The notes under the pieces: generated by a model
Told to the model about the DNA's origin: nothing
Database searches by the model: none
What the model saw: only the letters and a program-made list of their open reading frames with translations
Assembly: GCA_015259235.1 (NCBI GenBank)
Contig: JABZGM010000040.1
Coordinates: 2,416 to 14,070, forward strand
DNA from: Alloprevotella sp.
GTDB lineage: Bacteria > Bacteroidota > Bacteroidia > Bacteroidales > Bacteroidaceae
Direction of reading: 5' to 3'
Length of the DNA stretch: 11,655 bases
Shown here: positions 1-7,170 of the stretch, piece after piece
How positions within the stretch are numbered: position 1 is the first letter of the stretch
How the letters are laid out: each line of letters starts with the position of its first letter
Made by a program: the position numbers and the translations under genes

Positions 1-304
1 CTACCTATACCGCTCCCCGCCCAATACATATCCCTGATATCCTAGACTCTCCTTCCTGCAGTTTCTTTTCCTCTATGCATCTACACTTGAGAAACTCTTT
101 GAGTATCCTCTAAGTCGTCCCTTAAAAATCAGCAAATCACAACAAACGGTAGATAATCTAGTATAAAAACACGATATCTCAAAAAAAAAGAGTATTTTTG
201 CAGTCAAAGCGAATTTTCGAGATTCCCCATTCTCGTTGGGCAATCTTTCGGGATTACCAGAAGGAAAGTCCATCGCACATTCACCCTCTTGATATTTATC
301 TTCT
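1..304. other. Intergenic leader upstream of ftsE, no gene recognised
   Basis: No convincing coding region was found on either strand. The only longish open frame here runs antisense across the ftsE start and resembles no family I know. Visible items are an A9 tract (181-189), a TATTTTTG box (193-200) that fits the Bacteroidota -7 consensus, and a small CGAGA/TCTCG inverted repeat (218-222 with 231-235) in the presumed ftsE leader. The left end may hold the far end of an upstream gene's untranslated region, but nothing shows that directly. Confidence 0.5.
193..200 (+). promoter_or_regulatory. Candidate Bacteroidota -7 promoter element for ftsE-lysC-lysA
   Basis: TATTTTTG matches the Bacteroidota primary-sigma -7 consensus TAnnTTTG. 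No TTTG-like -33 box lies 19-21 bp upstream (bases 168-173 read A/C rich), so this is half a promoter. An A9 tract occupies part of the spacer. It would give an ftsE leader of roughly 100 nt. Confidence 0.4.
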
Positions 305-991
305 ATGCTCATCGATATTAAAGGCGCAAACATCTGTATTGACGACCGAAAGATACTTGAAAATGTAGAGTTTCATGTCAACAATGGCGAGTTTGTCTAC
401 GTTATTGGTCGCGTAGGAAGCGGTAAAAGCTCGCTTCTTCGTGCACTTTATGCAGAGTGCGACGTAGAAGAGGGAGAAGCCAAGGTCTTAGACTTCGATT
501 TACTCCAACTTCGCAACAAGCATCTCCCAGAGTTGCGCCGTCATCTTGGCATTGTGTTTCAAGACTTTTCTCTTTTGCAACACCGCACTGTCGGACAAAA
601 CCTCGACTTTGTGCTTAGTGCAACTGGTTGGAAAGTTAAGTCCGAAAGAGAATCACGCATTCGCGAAGTGCTCGACCAAGTTGAACTGTCACATAAAATC
701 AACAATTTTCCCCACGAACTCTCGGGAGGTGAACAGCAACGTGTCTCCATTGCTCGTGCCATTCTCAACAAGCCAGCTCTAATCTTGGCAGATGAGCCAA
801 CAGGCAACCTCGACATGGAGACAGGACAACGCATTCTCGAACTTCTCCGATCCCTTACGAACGAAAATACTGCTGTGGTTATAGTGACACATAATCGTTC
901 CTACCTCACAGCCTACCCAGGTACAGTGTACCAATGTGCAGAAGGTCATCTCATCAATGTGACCAAACAGTTCGTTAGTTCCGAAAAATAG
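305..991 (+). CDS. ftsE: Cell-division ABC transporter ATPase FtsE
   Basis: A 228-residue stand-alone ABC ATPase, the usual size for FtsE. Seen in order: Walker A GRVGSGKS (35-42), Q-loop Gln86, signature LSGGEQQR (139-146), Walker B ending in DEPTGNLD (163-170) with catalytic Glu164, and the switch His196. The EPTGNLD form is typical of the FtsE/LolD/MacB group. In studied bacteria FtsE pairs with the membrane protein FtsX and drives periplasmic peptidoglycan hydrolases during division. No FtsX or other permease is encoded beside it, so the partner must lie elsewhere; LolD or another family member is a possible alternative. Position before lysC and lysA is, to my knowledge, a Bacteroidales arrangement and supports FtsE. 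ATG 305 was chosen because it starts the ABC fold directly; no Shine-Dalgarno is present, as expected for the phylum. Confidence 0.85.
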   Translation: MLIDIKGANICIDDRKILENVEFHVNNGEFVYVIGRVGSGKSSLLRALYAECDVEEGEAKVLDFDLLQLRNKHLPELRRHLGIVFQDFSLLQHRTVGQNLDFVLSATGWKVKSERESRIREVLDQVELSHKINNFPHELSGGEQQRVSIARAILNKPALILADEPTGNLDMETGQRILELLRSLTNENTAVVIVTHNRSYLTAYPGTVYQCAEGHLINVTKQFVSSEK

Positions 992-1026
992 AAAGCAAAG
1001 AGCCAAGACGACAACCTATAATCTCA

Positions 1027-1050
1027 GAAGCACACTTCAGTCTGTGCTTC
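1027..1050 (+). other. Intercistronic hairpin between ftsE and lysC
   Basis: GAAGCACA (1027-1034) and TGTGCTTC (1043-1050) are a perfect 8-bp inverted repeat around an 8-nt loop. No T-run follows on either strand, so it is not a standard intrinsic terminator. It could be an mRNA processing or stabilising structure, or a factor-dependent stop. Confidence 0.5.
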
Positions 1051-1133
1051 ATCTAGGACGAATATATCCTCTTTCTCCACTCTATTCATCAGATATCCAT
1101 CATATAGCTCCACAAAAGGTATTGCTTCTCAAT

Positions 1134-2447
1134 ATGAAAGTCTACAAATTTGGCGGAACCTCCGTTGGTTCGCCCGAAAGAATGAAAGAAGTGTCTCGAC
1201 TCATCACAGAAGATGGTGAGCCCAAGGTTGTGGTTCTCTCAGCGATGAGTGGCACCACCAATAGTCTTGTCGAGATTGCCGACTACTTGCGAAAAGGAAA
1301 CCCCGAAGGTGCAAGTAACATGGTCAATAGACTTCACAACCTCTATAAGCAACATCTCCCTCTACTCTATAGCAAAGAAGAGACAACCACCAAGGTACGC
1401 GAGCGACTCGACGATATTTTCTTGCAACTCCATGAATTCCGCACACGCGAATTCAGTGAAGCTGACGAAAAAGCCATTTTGGCACAAGGCGAAATCATGA
1501 GTACCAACATGGTGACTGAGTACTTGAAGGAATGCGGTGTCAAAGCTATTCTCCTTCCCGCACTCGATTATATGCGTTTAGATGTCAATGGTGAGCCCGA
1601 TCTCCCCTACATCCGCGAACGCTTGGCTTATCTTCTTGACAAGAATCCCAACTACGATATCTACATCACCCAAGGATTCATCTGTCGCAATGCCGATGGT
1701 CAAATCGACAACCTCCAACGTGGCGGGTCTGACTACACAGCATCTCTCATTGGTGCCGCCATCCGTGCCAACGAAATTCAAATTTGGACCGATATTGATG
1801 GTATGCACAACAACGACCCTCGCTTTGTTGAAGGTACTACCCCTGTGCGTCAACTCAATTTCGAGGAAGCAGCTGAACTTGCCTACTTTGGTGCAAAGAT
1901 TCTTCACCCCACGTGTGTACAACCTGCTCGTTATGCAGGAGTCCCTGTTCGCCTAAAGAACACCATGGCCCCCCAAGCTCCTGGCACGCTCATCAACAAT
2001 GAATGCGAGGAAGGTCGCATCAAAGCTGTAGCCGCTAAGGACAACATCACGGTGATTAAAATCGTTAGTTCCCGAATGCTACTAGCCACGGGATTTATGT
2101 GCAAAGTCTTCAACGTATTTGACAAATACAAGACAAGCATCGACATGATTACCACCAGTGAGGTGGGGGTATCTCTCAGCATCGACAACACCAGTCACTT
2201 GGCTTCTATCGTAGACGAGCTCAAGGAAGTGGGTACCGTCGTTGTAGATGAAGGCATGTGCATCGTTTGCGTAGTCGGTGACTTGCGCTGGACCAATCGT
2301 GGTTTTGAAAGCGATGCCACACTTGCCCTCAAGCATATCCCTGTGCGCATGATTAGTTATGGTGGTTCAGATCACAACATCTCTTTCCTTGTGAGCATGG
2401 AGCACAAACAAGCCGCACTTCAAGCCCTTCAAAAGCATCTTTTCTAG
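1134..2447 (+). CDS. lysC: Monofunctional aspartate kinase with ACT regulatory domain
   Basis: Phosphorylates aspartate, the first step of the aspartate-family pathway (lysine, threonine, methionine, diaminopimelate). 437 residues from ATG 1134. Seen: N-terminal KFGGTSVG (5-12), LSAMSG (35-40), the nucleotide/aspartate motif QRGGSDYTAS (195-204), WTDIDGMHNNDPR (218-230), FGAKILHP (252-259), and a C-terminal ACT region (about 300-437) with TTSEVGVSLSID (340-351), the segment that binds inhibitory amino acids in the family. There is no homoserine dehydrogenase domain, so this is the single-function form. The frame stays open back to an ATG at 1044, but those 30 residues resemble no family sequence and include one arm of a hairpin, so the start at KFGGTS is preferred. 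lysA follows 137 bp downstream, suggesting a lysine/diaminopimelate role. The inhibiting amino acid cannot be read from sequence. Confidence 0.95.
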   Translation: MKVYKFGGTSVGSPERMKEVSRLITEDGEPKVVVLSAMSGTTNSLVEIADYLRKGNPEGASNMVNRLHNLYKQHLPLLYSKEETTTKVRERLDDIFLQLHEFRTREFSEADEKAILAQGEIMSTNMVTEYLKECGVKAILLPALDYMRLDVNGEPDLPYIRERLAYLLDKNPNYDIYITQGFICRNADGQIDNLQRGGSDYTASLIGAAIRANEIQIWTDIDGMHNNDPRFVEGTTPVRQLNFEEAAELAYFGAKILHPTCVQPARYAGVPVRLKNTMAPQAPGTLINNECEEGRIKAVAAKDNITVIKIVSSRMLLATGFMCKVFNVFDKYKTSIDMITTSEVGVSLSIDNTSHLASIVDELKEVGTVVVDEGMCIVCVVGDLRWTNRGFESDATLALKHIPVRMISYGGSDHNISFLVSMEHKQAALQALQKHLF

Positions 2448-2477
2448 GGCACTTTAAGCTCTCGTCTAGAGATTTTA

Positions 2478-2519
2478 CATTTGTCCTTAGGAGTAAACTG
2501 TTGCTCTCAAGGACAAATG
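2478..2519 (+). promoter_or_regulatory. Long hairpin between lysC and lysA, possible attenuator or processing site
   Basis: CATTTGTCCTT (2478-2488) pairs perfectly with AAGGACAAATG (2509-2519). After one A-C mismatch the inner part continues for about seven more pairs, two of them G-U, closing on a four-base ACTG loop. The whole forms a 42-nt nearly continuous stem. The bases after it (CCTTTCTATACTCC) lack a clean T-run, so terminator activity is doubtful. It is too small and simple for a lysine riboswitch. Confidence 0.65.
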
Positions 2520-2584
2520 CCTTTCTATACTCCCACCTCCCTTGGTGTCCACAGAATTTTTCTCCAGCTTTATACTTGCTCCCC

Positions 2585-3724
2585 ATGAATATATCCCGCT
2601 TTTCTCAGCGCGTAACACCATTCTACTATTACGACCTCTCTCTACTTCGTCAAACGCTCGAAGCCATCACAACAGCCACTGCCGATACCCCTCACTTTCA
2701 TGTGCATTATGCCCTCAAAGCCTGTGTAGCACCAGAGGTTTTGCGCACAATTTCACAGCACGGATTTGGAGCTGACTGTGTTAGTGGCGGAGAAGTGGAA
2801 GTAGCCCACCAACATGGTTTTAATGCAAGCAACATCGTTTTTGCTGGGGTTGGCAAAGCAGATTGGGAAATCAATCGTGCCCTCGAATTAGACATCCAGT
2901 GCTTCAATGTCGAAAGTCTGCCTGAACTGGAGATCATCAACGAGCTGGCAACTACCCAGAAGAAAGTGGCAAAGGTAGCCTTCCGCATCAATCCCAACGT
3001 GGATGCTCGCACCCATGCTAAAATCACCACAGGACTCAACGAAAACAAGTTTGGTCTAGCAATCGACGATACCATTCCAGCCATTCGTCGAGCACAAGCA
3101 TTGTCCAACATCGAGTTTGTAGGTCTACACTTCCACATCGGAAGTCAGATTACCGACCTCACTCCTTTCAGCGAATTATGCACCTGCATCAATGAACTCC
3201 AAGAGCAACTCGAAGAAGCGGGCATTACAGTGCCAACTCTCAATGTGGGAGGAGGTCTTGGTGTGAACTACGAACAACCAGATGCCGATGCAATTCCCAA
3301 TTTTGCAGCCTATTTTACTATTTTCAAGCAAGAACTCCAATTGCGCGAAGGACAATCCGTGCACTTTGAATTAGGACGCTCCATCGTAGCCCAGTGCGGC
3401 AGTCTCATTTCACGCGTTCTCTATGTCAAAGAAGGACAAGCTAAACGCTTTGTCATCGTAGATGCTGGCATGACCGACTTAGTGCGCCCTGCTATGTATG
3501 GCAGCCTCCATCAAATTGACAATCTCTCACACCCCGAAGCTCCTCAAGCACAGTTTGACGTGGTGGGACCCATCTGCGAAAGCAGTGATGTTTTTGCTAG
3601 CGACTACAAGTTACCCACTCCTAAGCGAGGCGACCTCCTAGCATTCCGTTCTGCAGGTGCTTATGGTGAAATTATGGCTTCCCAATACAACTGCCGCCGT
3701 TTACCAGGACACATTGCCGAATAA
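2585..3724 (+). CDS. lysA: Diaminopimelate decarboxylase
   Basis: Converts meso-diaminopimelate to L-lysine, the last pathway step, using PLP. 379 residues, close to Bacteroidales homologues. Fold type III markers: YALKAC (42-47) with the PLP Lys45, SGGE (67-70), HIGSQ (184-188), the phosphate-binding loop GGGLG (222-226), ELGRSIV (262-268, where many family members have EPGR), DAGMTDLVRPAMY (293-305), CESSDVF (331-337) with the active-site Cys331, and AGAYG (357-361). The open frame extends upstream to 2501, but those residues overlap the long intercistronic hairpin and are not family-like. ATG 2585 gives the normal amino end. Product consumption of diaminopimelate links it to lysC upstream and to cell-wall precursor balance. 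TATACTTG at 2571-2578 is one base off the -7 consensus and could start a nearly leaderless transcript, but there is no good -33 box. Confidence 0.95.
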   Translation: MNISRFSQRVTPFYYYDLSLLRQTLEAITTATADTPHFHVHYALKACVAPEVLRTISQHGFGADCVSGGEVEVAHQHGFNASNIVFAGVGKADWEINRALELDIQCFNVESLPELEIINELATTQKKVAKVAFRINPNVDARTHAKITTGLNENKFGLAIDDTIPAIRRAQALSNIEFVGLHFHIGSQITDLTPFSELCTCINELQEQLEEAGITVPTLNVGGGLGVNYEQPDADAIPNFAAYFTIFKQELQLREGQSVHFELGRSIVAQCGSLISRVLYVKEGQAKRFVIVDAGMTDLVRPAMYGSLHQIDNLSHPEAPQAQFDVVGPICESSDVFASDYKLPTPKRGDLLAFRSAGAYGEIMASQYNCRRLPGHIAE

Positions 3725-3752
3725 TCCCCTTTTCTCTTTTTGCTTATCTCTC

Positions 3753-3811
3753 ATCGCTTCCATCTTCTCTAAGGTTCATTTCCATGATTAGTCGAGATTG
3801 AAGCGATTTTT
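3753..3811 (+). promoter_or_regulatory. Inverted repeat with T-run just before hemW
   Basis: ATCGCTTC (3753-3760) and GAAGCGAT (3800-3807) can pair as a perfect 8-bp stem, followed at once by TTTT (3808-3811). The 39-nt loop is large for an intrinsic terminator, so it could be a weak lysA terminator or a leader structure that modulates hemW, whose ATG lies 15 nt further on. Confidence 0.35.
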
Positions 3812-3826
3812 AGACTCTCCATTTCC

Positions 3827-4954
3827 ATGGCAGGCATCTACATTCACGTCCCATTTTGCGAAAAACGCTGCAGCTATTGTAGTTTTTACAGCACCATTCA
3901 CGGCAAAAAGGAGCGAGACGCCTTTGTCCGCAGTCTCGTTGCGGAGATGCAACACCGCAAAACAGATGAAACCATCCACACAGTCTATTTTGGGGGGGGC
4001 ACTCCTTCGCAGTTGGATACCGAAGAACTGGAACTATGCTTTGAAGCACTTCACCGTATTTTCCCAATATCCCCAGAAGCGGAATTTACTTTTGAAGCAA
4101 ACCCAGATGACATCACCGCAGAAAAAGCGCAACATCTTGCACAACTTGGTATAAATCGTGTGAGCCTTGGGGTACAGAGCTTCAATGATGCACTACTTCT
4201 CAACATCAACCGACGACATACAGCCCTACAAGCGCGAGATGCTATTGACACAGTGCACCAAGCTGGCATCGACAATCTCAGCATCGACTTAATGTTTGGG
4301 TTGCCACAGCAGACACTCTCCGATTGGCAGTGGGAACTACAACAAGCCTTTTCTCTCGACATCCAACATTTGTCAGCCTACGCCCTAACTTACGAAGAAG
4401 GCACTCCACTCTATTACAATCGTGCTAAGGGCAAAGTCAAGGAATGTGACGAGGAAACTTCGCTTGCTATGTTCCGCTTATTAACGGAGTCGGCACAAGA
4501 ATTTGGATTTGAACAATATGAAATCTCCAACTTTGCACGTCCTGGATTCCGCTCTCGGCATAATGCAAGCTATTGGCAAGGAACTCCGTATTTAGGCTTC
4601 GGACCTGGTGCCCATTCCTACGACGGTTTTTCCACTCGACGCTTCAATGAGCATAAACTTCTTGCCTACAATGCAGCAAGTATAGTAGACACTCTATTTG
4701 CCGATGTGCCCCATCAACTCGAAATGCTCACCCCCGACGAACTTTACGACGAATTGATTCTCACACGTCTCCGCACCCGCGAGGGAATATCTCTGAACGA
4801 ACTAAGCGAACATCGCAAATCCTATCTCCTACGTACAGCACAAACCTTCCTCAATCGCGGTCTTCTAATGCTCACATCTGACAACCGCTTGCAACTCACA
4901 CACGCAGGTGTCTTTGTGTCCGATGACATCATGGGAGAACTTATGTGGCCGTAG
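3827..4954 (+). CDS. hemW: HemW-type radical SAM haem chaperone (formerly HemN-like)
   Basis: 375 residues, standard HemW length. The radical-SAM 4Fe-4S motif CEKRCSYC is at 11-18 (Cys11, Cys15, Cys18) and is followed by Ser-Phe. True coproporphyrinogen dehydrogenase HemN has CxxxCxxCxC, so the lack of the fourth Cys supports HemW. Also seen: GGGTPS (56-61), EANPDD (90-95), GVQSFND (115-121), DLMFGLP (154-160), YEISNFARPG (231-240), RHNASYW (244-250), YLGFGPGAHSY (255-265), and a carboxy-terminal helical domain. HemW is reported to bind haem and pass it to respiratory proteins; older annotations call it coproporphyrinogen III oxidase. ATG 3827 starts the conserved segment MAGIYIHVPF. The triple-glycine motif is encoded by a run of eight G (3992-3999), an unusual homopolymer in an essential loop. 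It follows lysA by 102 bp with no clear promoter. Confidence 0.93.
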   Translation: MAGIYIHVPFCEKRCSYCSFYSTIHGKKERDAFVRSLVAEMQHRKTDETIHTVYFGGGTPSQLDTEELELCFEALHRIFPISPEAEFTFEANPDDITAEKAQHLAQLGINRVSLGVQSFNDALLLNINRRHTALQARDAIDTVHQAGIDNLSIDLMFGLPQQTLSDWQWELQQAFSLDIQHLSAYALTYEEGTPLYYNRAKGKVKECDEETSLAMFRLLTESAQEFGFEQYEISNFARPGFRSRHNASYWQGTPYLGFGPGAHSYDGFSTRRFNEHKLLAYNAASIVDTLFADVPHQLEMLTPDELYDELILTRLRTREGISLNELSEHRKSYLLRTAQTFLNRGLLMLTSDNRLQLTHAGVFVSDDIMGELMWP

Positions 4955-5028
4955 TTATTTCAATAAACAATATAGAACGTTGCTACTGCAAAATTGTGGT
5001 AAATCCGTTCCTCAACACTAAGAAAAGA

Positions 5029-5060
5029 CTTGCAAGGATAGTCAGAATGGCTTACTTTTG
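5029..5060 (+). promoter_or_regulatory. Bacteroidota-type promoter for htrA
   Basis: TACTTTTG (5053-5060) matches TAnnTTTG exactly, with CTTG (5029-5032) as a -33 element and a 20-bp spacer. Transcription would start near 5067, giving a leader of only about 20-25 nt before ATG 5090. Confidence 0.72.
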
Positions 5061-5089
5061 CGAATATATCACCATCAAAAGCTATACAA

Positions 5090-6565
5090 ATGGAAAAGAA
5101 AATAGTTCTAGCCCTCTTTTTATCAGCTTTCCTTGCCCAAGGTAAGGCCAGCAATGTAGCAGGTTTCCCACAACCCACAGCACCAGCCGAAGGCATGGCT
5201 TCAGTGGCTCAACCTGTTGATTTGACCACTGCAGCAGAAACTGCTACGCAGTCTGTGGTCTATATCAAGGTGTCTAGCACCAGTCGCCAATCGCAGGTGC
5301 AAGAATTCGATCCATTTTCTGATTTCTTCGGAGATTTCTTTGGACGTGGTCAAAGCAGTCCACAACAACGCCAAGCGCCCAAGCGCAGTGGAGCAGGTTC
5401 TGGAGTTATTCTCACAGCAGACGGCTACATTGTCACCAATAATCACGTGGTGGAAGATGCTGACGAAATCCTCGTAAAGCTCAATGACAATCGTGAATAT
5501 AAAGGACGAATCATCGGACTAGACAAGAGTTCGGACCTCGCACTCCTCAAGATAGAAGCAAAAGATTTGAAACCTATCACCGTAGGAAGCAGTGACAACT
5601 TGAAAGTTGGCGAATGGGTGCTTGCCATTGGCAACCCTTATGGCTTTACTTCCACAGTAACAGCCGGTATCGTCAGTGCTAAGGCACGCTCACTCCAAGG
5701 TAGTAACACCATCGAAAGTTTCATCCAAACTGATGCAGCCATCAACCCTGGAAATTCAGGTGGTGCGCTTGTCAATGTGAAGGGTGAATTGGTGGGAATC
5801 AATGCGATGCTCTATTCACAAACAGGCTCATACTCAGGATACGGCTTCGCTATTCCTACCACCATCATGAACAAAGTGGTAAAGGATCTCCGCGAGTTTG
5901 GTGCAGTGCAACGCGCACTTCTTGGTGTAGCAGGTACCGACGTATCAACTTATATCGATGCTCAAAAAGAAAAAGGTAAAGAAACTGATTTAGGCGTACT
6001 TACCGGCTTCTATATTGAAGAAGTAACTGCCGATGGAGCTGCAGAGGAAGCTGGTTTGAAACGCGGGGATGTCATCACAGAAATTGACGGAAAGAAGATT
6101 GAAAAGTTCGGAAATTTACAAGAACTCTTGGCTAGCCATCGCCCCGGTGACAAAGTTCGCGTCACCTATGTGCGCAAGAAAAAGACATACACCGCCACAC
6201 TCACACTGCGCAATGTCCAAGGCACAACTTCTAAGATAGAGAGTGTGGATCAAGAGTCCATGGGTGCTGCTCTTCGTGCGCTTTCTGATGCTGAAAAATC
6301 TGAACTAGGATTGAAAAATGGCATCATTGTGAGCAGTATCAAGGCAGGAAAACTTCAAGACGCAGGACTCAGCAAGGGTATCATCATCACGCAAGTGAAT
6401 GACAAAGTGATAAACTCTGTTGCAGACTTTGAAGAAGCCGTGAAGGCAGCCAATATGAGCAGCGATCGCGTTCTTTGGATTCGCGCAAAAACTCAAAGCG
6501 GCCTCAATCGTTCTTACACTGTTGAACTGGGTGATGCCAAAACTTCCATCAAGAAAAAGAAGTAA
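5090..6565 (+). CDS. degQ: HtrA/Deg-family periplasmic serine protease-chaperone with two PDZ domains
   Basis: 491 residues, usual length for DegP/DegQ. A short amino-terminal signal (basic MEKK, hydrophobic 5-16, likely cut near Ala20) targets it to the periplasm. The trypsin-like domain covers about 45-270 with a complete triad: His119 in TNNHVV, Asp149 in SSDLALLK, and Ser223 in NPGNSGGAL. A Phe/Gly-rich stretch (73-86) and Gln/Ser-rich loop before the fold match the long LA loop of this family. PDZ1 is about 277-375 (VTADGAAEEAGLKRGDVI) and PDZ2 about 395-480 (KLQDAGLSKGIIITQVND). HtrA proteins degrade or hold misfolded envelope proteins during stress. It has its own promoter and a strong terminator, so it is probably a single-gene unit. 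DegP versus DegQ cannot be separated by eye. A basic KKKK tail ends the protein. Confidence 0.93.
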   Translation: MEKKIVLALFLSAFLAQGKASNVAGFPQPTAPAEGMASVAQPVDLTTAAETATQSVVYIKVSSTSRQSQVQEFDPFSDFFGDFFGRGQSSPQQRQAPKRSGAGSGVILTADGYIVTNNHVVEDADEILVKLNDNREYKGRIIGLDKSSDLALLKIEAKDLKPITVGSSDNLKVGEWVLAIGNPYGFTSTVTAGIVSAKARSLQGSNTIESFIQTDAAINPGNSGGALVNVKGELVGINAMLYSQTGSYSGYGFAIPTTIMNKVVKDLREFGAVQRALLGVAGTDVSTYIDAQKEKGKETDLGVLTGFYIEEVTADGAAEEAGLKRGDVITEIDGKKIEKFGNLQELLASHRPGDKVRVTYVRKKKTYTATLTLRNVQGTTSKIESVDQESMGAALRALSDAEKSELGLKNGIIVSSIKAGKLQDAGLSKGIIITQVNDKVINSVADFEEAVKAANMSSDRVLWIRAKTQSGLNRSYTVELGDAKTSIKKKK

Positions 6566-6609
6566 CCTTCTTTATCGCCACAAATACGCCCCTCCGATTC
6601 GAGGAACAA

Positions 6610-6649
6610 AAAGAGAGAAATTCCCAGTGAGTTTCTCTCTTTCATTTTT
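6610..6649 (+). terminator. Intrinsic terminator after htrA, probably bidirectional
   Basis: AAAGAGAGAAA (6610-6620) and TTTCTCTCTTT (6632-6642) form a perfect 11-bp stem with an 11-nt loop, followed by CA and a T5 run (6645-6649). The A-run at 6608-6612 provides a T-run on the opposite strand, so it could also end a minus-strand transcript coming from the repeat region. Confidence 0.82.
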
Positions 6650-6813
6650 GATTTTAACACAAAATCCGGCGTTTTTTCGAGTACTCTATACTTAAGATAG
6701 AATCTATCGACTTCTCAGTGCATAAAAAAATGCGATTTCCCACCTAGATTTGAAGAAATTGCCGAATTCATCGGAGGGTTTAGTACATTTTCTCCCATAA
6801 TCTCCACTAAAAA

Positions 6814-6902
6814 CTCCTACAAATGAAAAATTTGCTCCGTAGTTTTCAAAATTTTCTCGGACGTTTTTCAAATTATCTCCGACGTTTTTGATTGTACCCT
6901 CC
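6814..6902 (-). repeat. 21-bp tandem repeat, seven-codon period on the minus strand
   Basis: CTCCG-like starts recur at 6835 (CTCCG), 6856 (CTCGG), 6877 (CTCCG) and 6899 (CTCCG), spaced 21, 21 and 22 bp. A more diverged copy begins with CTCC at 6814. Units share CTCCGACGTTTTTCAAATT with scattered changes. On the minus strand the repeat is in frame within an ATG-started reading frame (6907 to 6704), giving the heptads IKNVGDN, LKNVREN and FENYGAN, then FSFVGVF and SGDYGRK. It may be part of a small repeat protein or a decayed gene fragment. Because 21 bp is close to two helical turns and T-tracts recur with it, the DNA may also be bent. Confidence 0.65.
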
Positions 6903-7138
6903 GCCATCTACCCTACAGCTGCTTTTCAGAACAAAAGAAAGCGACAAAAGAACAATACAACGACGCCATCTTTGCTCATCGATTTTGTCTTTCTGATTCG
7001 CGATTTTAACATAAGATACCCACACAAGATAGGCACATATCCCATGCAACCAACGATGAATCTCTCTATAAGTGCACATAAATTCGCAAAAACCCCAGAA
7101 CAGAAATCCACAAACAGCCTAAAATACGCTCGAAAATG

Positions 7139-7170
7139 TTTTGCATCCTCAGCAGAAATGCGTAAATTTG
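7139..7170 (+). promoter_or_regulatory. Bacteroidota-type promoter for bamD-rpoZ
   Basis: TTTTG (7139-7143) is a full -33 element and TAAATTTG (7163-7170) a full -7 element, with a 19-bp spacer. This is the best match to the TTTG-N19-21-TAnnTTTG consensus in the window. The predicted start near 7177 leaves a leader of only about a dozen bases before ATG 7189. Confidence 0.8.

Noticed and set aside
73..333. 86-codon open frame on the minus strand across the ftsE start
   Set aside because: It overlaps the ftsE start and candidate promoter, shows no family resemblance, and its composition is that of read-through non-coding DNA.
1044..1133. Amino-terminal extension of lysC from ATG 1044
   Set aside because: The extra 30 residues precede the invariant KFGGTS start, match no homologue I know, and include an arm of the intercistronic hairpin.
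2448..2584. Lysine riboswitch between lysC and lysA
   Set aside because: The region has a single long hairpin, not the multi-helix junction of that class, and is too short for it.
4945..5145. 66-codon plus-strand frame overlapping the end of hemW and start of htrA
   Set aside because: It overlaps two solid genes and contains the htrA promoter; treated as chance.
6814..6902. Repeat cluster considered as a CRISPR array
   Set aside because: Units are contiguous 21-bp imperfect copies with no unique spacers and no cas genes nearby.
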